This document shows, piece by piece, positions 25,477-32,858 of a DNA stretch of 32,858 bases. The stretch is from NCBI GenBank assembly GCA_902826305.1, contig CADEEH010000047.1:1-32858 (forward strand). Direction: 5' to 3'. The notes beneath the pieces are model-generated. The model searched no databases, had not been told where the DNA came from, and saw only the letters and a list, made by a program, of their open reading frames with translations. The stretch is from an uncultured Burkholderiales bacterium. Its GTDB lineage: Bacteria; Pseudomonadota; Gammaproteobacteria; Burkholderiales; Burkholderiaceae_E. Position numbers and translations under genes: made by a program. The first letter of the stretch is position 1; every line of letters begins with the position of its first letter.

Positions 25477-26840
25477 GGCTCGGGCACACTCGGCAGGCCG
25501 GCCAGCGCCATCGCCAGCTCCTGCTCGTCGTACGGCTGGTCGACCAGCTTGCCGGCCGAATAGTCGATGTACGCCTGCATGTCGAAGTGGCCGTGGCCGC
25601 AGAGATTGAACAGGATCGTGTCCGCGCGCCCTTCCCGCTTGCAACGCAGCGCTTCCTCGATCGCGCCCTTGACCGCGTGATTGGCTTCCGGAGCGGGCAG
25701 GATCCCTTCGTTGCGGGCGAACTGCACGCCGGCGGCGAAACACTCGGTCTGGTGATAGGCGACCGCCTCGATCAGGCCCAGTTCCTTCAGGTGCGAGACC
25801 AGCGGCGCCATGCCGTGGTAACGCAAACCGCCGGCGTGGAATCCGGGTGGCGTGAAAGCGGACCCGAGGGTGTGCATCTTCGACAGCGGTGCCATGTGGG
25901 CGGTGTCGCCGAAGTCGTAGGCGTAGCGGCCGCGGGTCAGCGAGGGACAGGCCGCCGGTTCGACCGCGACGATGCGCGGCTTGTGGCCGCCGCGCAGGCC
26001 GGCGCCGATGAACGGGAAGGTGATGCCGGCGAAGTTCGATCCGCCGCCGGTGCAGCCGACGATGACGTCGGGGTACGCGTCGGCCATCTGCATCTGCTCG
26101 ATTGCCTCCAGGCCGACGACGCTCTGGTGCAGCAGCACGTGGTTGAGGACCGACCCGAGCGCGTACTTGGTGTCCTCGCGCTGGGCGGCGACCTCGACCG
26201 CCTCGGAGATCGCGATGCCGAGGCTGCCCGGATGTTTCGCGTTCTTCGCGAGCACCGCGCGTCCGTAGGCGGTCTGGTCCGACGGCGACGGCAGGCAATG
26301 GGCACCATACGATTCGATCAGCGCGCGCCGGTACGGCTTCTGGTCGTACGACACCCGGACCTGGAACACGGTGACCTCGAGCCCGAACAGTGCACCGGCG
26401 AACGCCAGCGACGAGCCCCATTGACCGGCACCCGTCTCGGTGCTCAGCCGCTTGACCCCCTGCTCCTTGTTGTAGAAGGCCTGCGCGACCGCGGTGTTCG
26501 GCTTGTGGCTGCCGGCGGGGCTGACCCCTTCGTACTTGTAGAAGATCCGCGCCGGGGTGCCGAGCGCCTTCTCCAGGCGGCGCGCGCGGTACAGCGGCGT
26601 GGGCCGCCAGAGCCGATAGATGTCGCGCACCGGTTCCGGGATCTCGATCTCGCGCTCGGTGCTGACCTCCTGCATGATCAGCGACATCGGGAACAGCGGC
26701 GCGAGGTCGTCGGGCCCCACGGGCGCGAAGGTCGCCGGATGCAGCACCGGCGGCAGCGCCTTGGGCAGGTCGGCCTGGATGTTGTACCAGCGTTTCGGGA
26801 TCCGGCCCTCGTTCAACTCGTATTTGACCTGTTCGCCCAT
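25470..26840 (-). CDS. trpB2: Tryptophan synthase beta-like protein, TrpB2 type
   Basis: TrpB2 is a PLP enzyme that can condense indole and serine to tryptophan; the TrpB2 class is generally thought not to rely on a standard TrpA. The 456-residue protein is longer than TrpB1 (about 400), with the TrpB2-type N-terminus ([23 protein letters not shown]). The PLP lysine is Lys113 in GSHKPNTA and the phosphate-binding motif is TGGGSNFAG. The start at 26840 is fixed by AGGAGG 5 nt upstream; the frame extends 14 codons further. No trpA or other trp gene is near; it follows ispF by 79 bp and may share that transcript. The 3' end lies in the decamer repeat. Confidence 0.9.
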   Translation of the reverse strand: MGEQVKYELNEGRIPKRWYNIQADLPKALPPVLHPATFAPVGPDDLAPLFPMSLIMQEVSTEREIEIPEPVRDIYRLWRPTPLYRARRLEKALGTPARIFYKYEGVSPAGSHKPNTAVAQAFYNKEQGVKRLSTETGAGQWGSSLAFAGALFGLEVTVFQVRVSYDQKPYRRALIESYGAHCLPSPSDQTAYGRAVLAKNAKHPGSLGIAISEAVEVAAQREDTKYALGSVLNHVLLHQSVVGLEAIEQMQMADAYPDVIVGCTGGGSNFAGITFPFIGAGLRGGHKPRIVAVEPAACPSLTRGRYAYDFGDTAHMAPLSKMHTLGSAFTPPGFHAGGLRYHGMAPLVSHLKELGLIEAVAYHQTECFAAGVQFARNEGILPAPEANHAVKGAIEEALRCKREGRADTILFNLCGHGHFDMQAYIDYSAGKLVDQPYDEQELAMALAGLPSVPEPA

Positions 26841-26919
26841 CTTCTCCTCCTGGTCGCGGTTGCGCGGGTTGTTTCCCGGCATCTTACCGGCGCTTCGCGC
26901 CTCCGGTGCGGGACACGGA

Positions 26920-27438
26920 CTACGGTGCCGTCGGCGCCGGCTTGGACTGGCCCCTCTCCGTCTTCTCCAGCAGCACCACCGTCAACGCGGCGATCGCTTC
27001 GCCGCGGCCGAGGTGGCCGAGCCGCTCGTTGGTCTTGGCCTTGATGTTGATCCGGTCGGGCGGGAGGGCGAGGTCGGTCGCGAGCAGCGCCTGCATCGCC
27101 GGGATGTGCGGACCGAGCCGCGGGGACTGCGCGACGATCGTGGCATCGATGTTCACGATGCCGAAGCCGGCCTGCCCGACCAGGTCCCAGGTCATCCGCA
27201 GCAGCACCCGGCTGTCGGCGCCGCGCCAGCGCGGGTCGTCATCGGGGAAATGGCGGCCGATGTCGCCGAGTCCGGCGGCGCCGAGCAGCGCATCGGTCAG
27301 TGCATGCAGCAGCACGTCGGCATCGGAATGCCCGAGCAGGCCGGTGGCATGTTCGATCGTCACACCGCCGATGACCAGCTCGCGACCCGGCACCAGCGCA
27401 TGGATGTCGTAGCCCTGTCCGATCCGGATCGTGTTCAT
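26920..27438 (-). CDS. ispF: 2-C-methyl-D-erythritol 2,4-cyclodiphosphate synthase
   Basis: IspF catalyses the fifth step of the MEP isoprenoid pathway, releasing CMP to form MEcPP. From the ATG at 27438 it has 172 residues, slightly longer than usual because of a C-terminal tail ([13 protein letters not shown]). The signature [15 protein letters not shown] carries the metal-binding Asp and His, and [25 protein letters not shown] is the family motif. The ATG overlaps the ispD stop (ATGA). The MEP pathway provides the farnesyl diphosphate used by HpnD elsewhere in the window. Confidence 0.97.
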   Translation of the reverse strand: MNTIRIGQGYDIHALVPGRELVIGGVTIEHATGLLGHSDADVLLHALTDALLGAAGLGDIGRHFPDDDPRWRGADSRVLLRMTWDLVGQAGFGIVNIDATIVAQSPRLGPHIPAMQALLATDLALPPDRINIKAKTNERLGHLGRGEAIAALTVVLLEKTERGQSKPAPTAP

Positions 27439-28145
27439 CGCCGATCCGCCGCGTCGGTTGCGTCCAGCAGGCTTTGCATCATCTCGAGGTCTTCCAGCGT
27501 GGTCACCTTGAAGTTGGATCGCGGGCCTTCGACCAGGCGCGGCACCCCGCCGTCGGCCTCGATCGCACCGGCCTCGTCGGTCACCGACGGATGCCGCTCG
27601 AGCGCCGCCAGCAGCGGACCGTAGCGGAACATCTGCGGCGTCTGTGCCAGCCACAGGCCGTCGCGCTCGAGTGTCTGCGCCACCCGCGGCGCGCCCACCT
27701 GTCCGCCGGCGCGCTTGACCGTGTCGGCCACGCGCTGCGCGAGCAGCCCGCCGACCGGATCGTCGGCGAGTGATCCGCGCAGGCGTTCCAGCGCCGCGGC
27801 CGTGAGCCCCGGACGCGCGGCATCGTGCACCAGCACCCAGTCGTGCGGCCGCGCGAGCGTCAGCATCCGCATCGCGTTGAGCACCGAGTCGCGCCGGGTC
27901 GCACCGCCGACGTCGATCACACGCACCCGCGGGCGCGCCGCGAGCAGCGCCGCCGCCCGGGTGTCGTCGGCCGCGACCACGACCAGCACCTGTTCGATCC
28001 ATCGCGCCCGATCGAGCACGTCGACCGACCATTCGAGCACCGTCCGCCCGGCCAGCGGCAGGTATTGCTTCGGTACCGCGGCATCGAGCCGCGTGCCGCG
28101 GCCCGCCGCGGGAACGATCGCGAAACTGCGTGAATCACTCGACAT
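27435..28145 (-). CDS. ispD: 2-C-methyl-D-erythritol 4-phosphate cytidylyltransferase
   Basis: IspD transfers CMP to MEP, the third step of the MEP pathway. The chosen ATG at 28145 gives 236 residues, the typical length; the frame stays open upstream to 28334 but that part crosses the promoter region and the mfd start. The nucleotide-binding motif is [13 protein letters not shown], followed by [26 protein letters not shown] is the conserved acidic site. Coupled to ispF by an ATGA overlap. No Shine-Dalgarno sequence is obvious. It diverges from mfd with overlapping -10 elements. Confidence 0.96.
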   Translation of the reverse strand: MSSDSRSFAIVPAAGRGTRLDAAVPKQYLPLAGRTVLEWSVDVLDRARWIEQVLVVVAADDTRAAALLAARPRVRVIDVGGATRRDSVLNAMRMLTLARPHDWVLVHDAARPGLTAAALERLRGSLADDPVGGLLAQRVADTVKRAGGQVGAPRVAQTLERDGLWLAQTPQMFRYGPLLAALERHPSVTDEAGAIEADGGVPRLVEGPRSNFKVTTLEDLEMMQSLLDATDAADRR

Positions 28146-28180
28146 GGTCCGGGTGGATGCGGGCGGCTTCGGGGCGAAGG

Positions 28181-28190
28181 TAGAATTGTA
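28181..28190. promoter_or_regulatory. Overlapping divergent -10 elements for mfd and ispD
   Basis: In TAGAATTGTA the plus strand reads TAGAAT (28181-28186) toward mfd, while the minus strand reads TACAAT (28190 to 28185) toward ispD. Each matches five of six -10 bases and the two share two base pairs, so RNA polymerase could occupy only one direction at a time. Leaders would be about 17 nt (mfd) and 33 nt (ispD). No clear -35 is seen on either side. Confidence 0.45.
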
Positions 28191-28209
28191 GGTCCTCCCC
28201 TGTCCTGCG

Positions 28210-31200
28210 ATGCGGGCCGGCCCCTGCGAGCCGGTTGCAGACGTCGTACCCGAATTGCCGCCTCGCAACACACCGCCGCCGGCCGAAGCCGACTCCACGA
28301 TCACCACCGACGGGCGACCGGCGCTGCGACGCACGCTGCAGTCGGCGGCCGAAACAATCGAGGCGCCGCCGGCAGGCCAGGTCCGTTCGCTGCCGGCCTG
28401 TGCCGGCTCCGGTGACTCGCTGCTGCTCGCTGCGCTGTTGTCGCGTCGCGACCTCGCGAACCGGACGCTGGTGATTTTGACGGCCGCCGCGCCGGATGCG
28501 GCCCGGCTCGCCGACGAGATCGCCTACTTCGCGCCCGCGGCGCGGATCCGGCTGTTGCCGGACTGGGAGACGCTGCCCTACGACAATCTGTCGCCGCACC
28601 AGGATCTGATCTCCGAACGGCTGGCGACGATGTACGCGCTGCAGCAGGGCCAATGCGATCTTCTGGTGCTGGCGGCAACGACCGCGTTGCAGCGCCTGGC
28701 GCCGACGTCGTTCCTGGCCTCGCACACCTTCCGCTTCCACAAGGGCCAGAAACTCGACGAGGCGCGCCTGCGGGCCCAGCTGGTGACCGCGGGCTACAGC
28801 GCGGTCAGCCAGGTCGTACATCCGGGCGAATACTGCGTCCGTGGCGGCCTGCTCGACCTGTTTCCGACCGGCAGCCGGCTGCCGCTGCGCCTGGATCTGT
28901 TCGGCACCGACATCGATTCGATCCGCACCTTCGATCCGGACACACAACGCAGCCTGTACCCGGTGGAATCGGTGCAACTGCTGCCGGGCCGCGAGTTCCC
29001 GCTCGACGAGGAAGCACGCACTGCGTTCCGCGGCCGCTGGCGTGAACGATTCGAGGGCGACCCGTCGCGCACCTCGATCTATCGCGACGTCGGCAACGGG
29101 ATCGCCACGCCGGGCATCGAGTACTACCTGCCGCTGTTCTTCGGCGAGACGGCGACCCTGTTCGACTACCTGCCCGACGATGCCCTGGTGGTGACCCACG
29201 GCGACGTCGAGGCCGCGGCGCGTGAGTTCCACGCCGAGGCGCGCGAGCGCTACAAGTTCCTGTCGCATGATCCGGAGCGGCCGCTGCTGCGCACCGACGA
29301 GATCCTGATCGGCGGCGACGACCTGTTCAACCGCACGCGGGTGTTCGGCCGCTGGTCGTTGCGCTCGCCGCCCGCCGGCGATCCGGCCGGCGCGCTGTCG
29401 CCGGCCAGCGGGAAGACCCCCACACAGTGGACGGTCACGCCGCCGCCGGCGGCGATCAACCGGCGCGCGGACCGGCCGCTGGCCACGCTCGAATCGCTGC
29501 TCGACACCACGAGCGCCCGGGTGCTGCTGCTCGCCGAGTCCGCCGGTCGCCGCGAGACGCTGGCCGAACTGTTCACCGAACACGGCTTGCAGCTGCCTTC
29601 GTTCGACGACTGGGCCGCGTTCGACCAGGCCGGTGTCGATGCCGGGCTCGCGATCGGTCCGCTGCACGCCGGTTTCGTCGTGCCGTCGATCGACCTGGTC
29701 GTCCTCACCGAAAGTGAACTGTTCGTCGACGCGGTCCGACGCCGCGGCCGCACGTCGCGGCAATCGACGACCGATGTCGAGTCGATCATCCGCGATCTGT
29801 CCGAACTGCGGGTCGGGGATCCGGTCGTCCACGCGCAGCACGGGGTCGGTCGTTACCAGGGCCTGGTCACCCTCGACCTCGGCGACGGCGCGAACGAGTT
29901 CCTGCACCTGACCTATGCCAGCGACGCGACACTCTACGTGCCGGTCGCCCAGCTGCACCAGATCGGCCGCTACAGCGGCGCCAACCCGGACGAGGCGCCG
30001 CTGCACCTGCTCGGCTCCGGCCAGTGGGACAAGGCACGCCGCCGGGCCGCGACGCAGGCGCGTGATGCCGCCGCCGAGCTGCTGAACCTGTACGCGAGGC
30101 GCGCCGCTCGCGAGGGTCACGCGTTCCCGTTCGACCCCCACGCCTACGAGGTGTTCGCGAGCGGGTTCGCGTTCGAGGAGACACCGGACCAGCTGGCCGC
30201 GATCCACGCGGTCGTGCAGGACATGATCTCGGGCCGGCCGATGGATCGATTGGTCTGCGGCGACGTCGGTTTCGGCAAGACCGAGGTCGCGCTGCGCGCC
30301 GCCTGGGTCGCGATCAACGGCGGCAGGCAGGTCGCGGTGCTGACACCGACGACGCTGCTCGCCGAACAGCACGGCAACACCTTCGCCGACCGCTTCGCCG
30401 GCACCGCGGTGCGCATCGCCGAGCTGTCGCGGTTCCGCACGCCGCGCGAGGTCAAGGCGACGATCGCCGGACTGGCCTCGGGCGAGATCGACATGGTGAT
30501 CGGCACCCACAAGCTGCTGTCGCCGGAGCTGCGCTTCGCGCGGCTCGGCCTGGTGATCGTCGACGAGGAACACCGCTTCGGGGTGCGGCACAAGGAGGCG
30601 CTGAAGAACCTGCGTGCCGAGGTCGACGTGCTGACGATGACCGCGACCCCGATCCCGCGCACACTGGCGATGAGCCTCGAAGGCATCCGCGACTTCTCGG
30701 TGATCGCCACCGCGCCGCAGAAGCGGCTGGCGATCAAGACGTTCGTACGCCGGGAGACCGATGGGGCGATCCGCGAGGCGCTGCTGCGCGAACTGAAGCG
30801 CGGCGGCCAGGCCTATTTCCTGCACAACGAGGTCGACACGATCGAGGCGCGTCGCACCCGGCTCGCCCAGCTGATCCCCGAGGCGCGGATCGCGATCGCC
30901 CATGGCCAGATGCCCGAGCGCGACCTCGAGCACGTGATGCGCGACTTCCACCAGCAGCGCTTCAACATCCTGCTGTGCACGACGATCATCGAGACCGGCA
31001 TCGACGTGCCGACCGCGAACACGATCGTGATCCATCGTGCCGACCGCTTCGGGCTCGCGCAGCTGCACCAGCTGCGCGGCCGTGTCGGCCGTTCGCACCA
31101 CCAGGCCTATGCCTACCTGCTGATTCCCGACGAATCGGCGCTGACCAAGGACGCGGTCAAGCGGCTGGAGGCGATCCAGCTGCTGAACGAACTCGGCTCG

Positions 31201-31824
31201 GGATTTTTCCTGTCGATGCACGACCTCGAGATCCGCGGTGCCGGCGAGGTGCTCGGCGAGTCCCAGTCGGGCAACATGCAGGAAGTCGGCTTCGCGCTCT
31301 ACAACGACATGTTGTCCGAGGCGGTCGCTGCGTTGAAGGCCGGTCGCGAGCCCGACCTCGCCGCGCCGCTGGCGGCAACCACCGAGATCAACCTGCACAC
31401 GCCGGCGCTGCTGCCCGCGGACTACTGCGGCGACATCCACGAACGGCTGACGTTGTACAAGCGACTGGCCGATTGCCGCACTCCCGAAGCGCTGGAGACG
31501 CTGCAGGAGGAACTGGTCGATCGGTTCGGACGCCTGCCGGACCCCGCCCGTGCGCTGATCGACACACACCGCCTGCGGATCCGCGGCCGTGCGCTCGGTG
31601 TCGCCAAGATCGACGCCACCGCCGAGGCGGTGATGATCCAGTTCGTGCCGGCGCCGCCGATCGCGCCCGAACGGATCATCGAGTTCATCCAGTCGCGCAA
31701 GGACACCCGGCTCGCCGGCCCGGACCGGCTGCGGATCGTCACCGCGACGCCGGATGCGGCGGCACGGGCGCGGCGGGTCCGCGATCTGCTCGACGAGATC
31801 GGCTCGAAACCCAAGGCACGCTGA
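28210..31824 (+). CDS. mfd: Transcription-repair coupling factor Mfd
   Basis: Mfd removes RNA polymerase stalled at DNA lesions and recruits UvrA. The 1204-residue protein has the UvrB-like N-terminal module (LPDWETLPYDNLSPHQDLISERL), the RNA-polymerase-interacting domain (DPVVHAQHGVGRYQGL), the RecG-like motor with Walker A GDVGFGKT at 684-691 and DEEH at 785-788, the translocation region (TIIETGIDVPTANTIVIHRADRFG, LHQLRGRVGRS), and the C-terminal TRCF domain. It is some 50 residues longer than the E. coli protein, mostly at a non-conserved N-terminus (first about 40 residues), so the true start may lie later. No Shine-Dalgarno sequence precedes the ATG. Confidence 0.96.
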   Translation: MRAGPCEPVADVVPELPPRNTPPPAEADSTITTDGRPALRRTLQSAAETIEAPPAGQVRSLPACAGSGDSLLLAALLSRRDLANRTLVILTAAAPDAARLADEIAYFAPAARIRLLPDWETLPYDNLSPHQDLISERLATMYALQQGQCDLLVLAATTALQRLAPTSFLASHTFRFHKGQKLDEARLRAQLVTAGYSAVSQVVHPGEYCVRGGLLDLFPTGSRLPLRLDLFGTDIDSIRTFDPDTQRSLYPVESVQLLPGREFPLDEEARTAFRGRWRERFEGDPSRTSIYRDVGNGIATPGIEYYLPLFFGETATLFDYLPDDALVVTHGDVEAAAREFHAEARERYKFLSHDPERPLLRTDEILIGGDDLFNRTRVFGRWSLRSPPAGDPAGALSPASGKTPTQWTVTPPPAAINRRADRPLATLESLLDTTSARVLLLAESAGRRETLAELFTEHGLQLPSFDDWAAFDQAGVDAGLAIGPLHAGFVVPSIDLVVLTESELFVDAVRRRGRTSRQSTTDVESIIRDLSELRVGDPVVHAQHGVGRYQGLVTLDLGDGANEFLHLTYASDATLYVPVAQLHQIGRYSGANPDEAPLHLLGSGQWDKARRRAATQARDAAAELLNLYARRAAREGHAFPFDPHAYEVFASGFAFEETPDQLAAIHAVVQDMISGRPMDRLVCGDVGFGKTEVALRAAWVAINGGRQVAVLTPTTLLAEQHGNTFADRFAGTAVRIAELSRFRTPREVKATIAGLASGEIDMVIGTHKLLSPELRFARLGLVIVDEEHRFGVRHKEALKNLRAEVDVLTMTATPIPRTLAMSLEGIRDFSVIATAPQKRLAIKTFVRRETDGAIREALLRELKRGGQAYFLHNEVDTIEARRTRLAQLIPEARIAIAHGQMPERDLEHVMRDFHQQRFNILLCTTIIETGIDVPTANTIVIHRADRFGLAQLHQLRGRVGRSHHQAYAYLLIPDESALTKDAVKRLEAIQLLNELGSGFFLSMHDLEIRGAGEVLGESQSGNMQEVGFALYNDMLSEAVAALKAGREPDLAAPLAATTEINLHTPALLPADYCGDIHERLTLYKRLADCRTPEALETLQEELVDRFGRLPDPARALIDTHRLRIRGRALGVAKIDATAEAVMIQFVPAPPIAPERIIEFIQSRKDTRLAGPDRLRIVTATPDAAARARRVRDLLDEIGSKPKAR

Positions 31825-31825
31825 G

Positions 31826-31873
31826 GCCAGGTGACCGGCGCCGTGGCCGGCGACGACCGTACGCCGGCCTGGC
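31826..31873. terminator. Nested inverted repeats between convergent mfd and rimO
   Basis: GCCAGG (31826-31831) can pair with CCTGGC (31868-31873), enclosing a hairpin CCGGC/GCCGG at 31835-31850 with a 6-nt loop. The structure fills most of the 60-bp gap between the two stop codons and could act in both directions. There is no T-run. Confidence 0.35.
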
Positions 31874-31884
31874 ACCGAAGTCCG

Positions 31885-32858
31885 CTACGCGGCGGCCTGC
31901 GGCTTCTTCGCGCCCGCGGACCTGCGCCGGCTGACCGTGCGGATCGTGTCGTCGGGGACCGCCGCGAACAGGTCGTGTTCGCCGGATTCGTAGACGTCGA
32001 CCTCGACGAATTCGCCGATCCTCAGCGACGGGGACGGATCCACGTAGACCTGGCCATCGATCTCCGGTGCATCGGCCGCCGAACGCGCGATGCCGATGCC
32101 GTCCTCGTCGATCCCGTCGACCAGGACCGACATCCGGCGCCCGACCTTGGCACGCAGGCGGCGCTCGCTGATCTCGGCCTGCACCTGCATCAGCCGAGCG
32201 CGTCGTTCCTCGCGGATCTCGTCCGGCAGCGCACCGTCGATCCCGTTGGCGGTCGCGCCGTCGACCGGTGAATACGCGAAGCAGCCGACCCGATCGAGCT
32301 CCGCCTCGCGCAGGAAATCGAGCAGGTGTTCGAACTCGGCTTCGGTCTCGCCGGGAAACCCGGCGATGAAGGTGCTGCGCAAGGTGATGTCGGGCACGAT
32401 CGCCCGCCAGGCGCGGATCCTCTCGATGTTCTTCTCGCCGCTGGCCGGTCGTTTCATCGCCCGCAGCACCCGCGGGTGGGCGTGCTGCAGCGGCACGTCG
32501 AGATACGGCAGCAATCCGCCCTCGCTCATCAGTTCGACCAGCCGGTCGACCTGCGGATACGGATAGACGTAGTGCAACCGGACCCAGACGCCGAGCTTCG
32601 ACAGCTCACGGGCCAGATCGACGATCCGGGTCCGCAGCGGGCGCCCGGCGACGAAGCCGGTGCGATAGTGCACGTCGACCCCGTAGGCACTGGTGTCCTG
32701 CGAGATCACCAGCAGTTCACGCACGCCGGCGCCGACCAGGTTCTCGGCCTCGCGCACGACATCACCGATCGGTCGGCTGACCAGGTCGCCGCGCAGCGCC
32801 GGGATCACGCAGAACGTGCAGCGGTGGTTGCAGCCCTCGGAGATCTTCAGGTAGGCGT
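31885..32858 (-). CDS. rimO: Ribosomal protein uS12 methylthiotransferase RimO (N-terminus cut by window edge)
   Basis: RimO is a radical-SAM enzyme that methylthiolates an aspartate of ribosomal protein S12. The visible 324 codons begin inside the radical-SAM domain: the motif CNHRCTFC (CxxxCxxC) is near the right edge, followed by [27 protein letters not shown] distinguishes RimO from Mia[20 protein letters not shown] and the C-terminal TRAM domain (around [31 protein letters not shown]) are present. The N-terminal cluster-binding domain of about 130 residues lies outside the window. It converges with mfd. Confidence 0.95.
   Translation of the reverse strand, partial: AYLKISEGCNHRCTFCVIPALRGDLVSRPIGDVVREAENLVGAGVRELLVISQDTSAYGVDVHYRTGFVAGRPLRTRIVDLARELSKLGVWVRLHYVYPYPQVDRLVELMSEGGLLPYLDVPLQHAHPRVLRAMKRPASGEKNIERIRAWRAIVPDITLRSTFIAGFPGETEAEFEHLLDFLREAELDRVGCFAYSPVDGATANGIDGALPDEIREERRARLMQVQAEISERRLRAKVGRRMSVLVDGIDEDGIGIARSAADAPEIDGQVYVDPSPSLRIGEFVEVDVYESGEHDLFAAVPDDTIRTVSRRRSAGAKKPQAAA

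Noticed and set aside
28135-31875. Minus-strand open frame covering all of mfd (1246 codons, longer than mfd itself).
   Set aside because: Mfd has every expected motif on the plus strand; the opposite frame has skewed composition and no domain features.

Overview
The window is GC-rich chromosomal DNA, densely packed with housekeeping genes, from a proteobacterium that is most likely a betaproteobacterium of Burkholderiales or Rhodocyclales type. That placement rests on gene orders typical of the group: tRNA-Leu/tig/clpP/clpX/lon, tsaB/rimI/udg next to lplT and the alr-radA pair, and ispD-ispF divergent from mfd. I see no insertion sequence, prophage, CRISPR array or rRNA. Both window edges cut genes: lon on the left lacks about its last 30 codons, and rimO on the right lacks its N-terminal part.

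Layout. 1-6121 (minus strand): tRNA-Leu(UAG), trigger factor, ClpP, ClpX and Lon form a protein-folding and degradation block. 6185-10488 (minus): an RND efflux pump with its lipoprotein adaptor, behind a good sigma-70 promoter that carries a TetR-like palindrome. No outer-membrane channel or regulator gene lies alongside. 10733-13868 (plus): hpnC-hpnD-hpnE, with overlapping stop/start codons, make squalene from farnesyl diphosphate. 13816-16254 (minus): radA and alr. 16503-17768 (plus): lplT. 17880-20004 (minus): tsaB-rimI-udg, chained by ATGA overlaps, preceded by a small exported protein gene. 20554-22699 (plus): an OmpR/EnvZ-type two-component system. 22833-25382 (plus): rubrerythrin, a GlpC/HdrB-like iron-sulfur protein and a DUF3501 protein, an apparent redox operon of unknown job. 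25470-28145 (minus): ispD-ispF and a stand-alone TrpB2. 28210-31824 (plus): mfd. 31885-end (minus): rimO.

The points most worth following up are: (1) the rubrerythrin / Fe-S oxidoreductase / DUF3501 operon, a good candidate for an uncharacterised peroxide or thiol redox system; (2) a recurring arrangement in which a -10-like hexamer, often TAGAAT, lies 6-8 nt before a start codon with no usable Shine-Dalgarno sequence (hpnC, alr, tsaB, the small exported protein, the response regulator), suggesting leaderless mRNAs; (3) a decanucleotide tandem repeat next to a long GC hairpin between two convergent operons, reaching into the trpB2 stop codon; (4) overlapping divergent -10 elements shared by mfd and ispD; (5) a TetR-type operator over the efflux-pump transcription start. 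All of this is read by eye; promoter and operator calls are inference.
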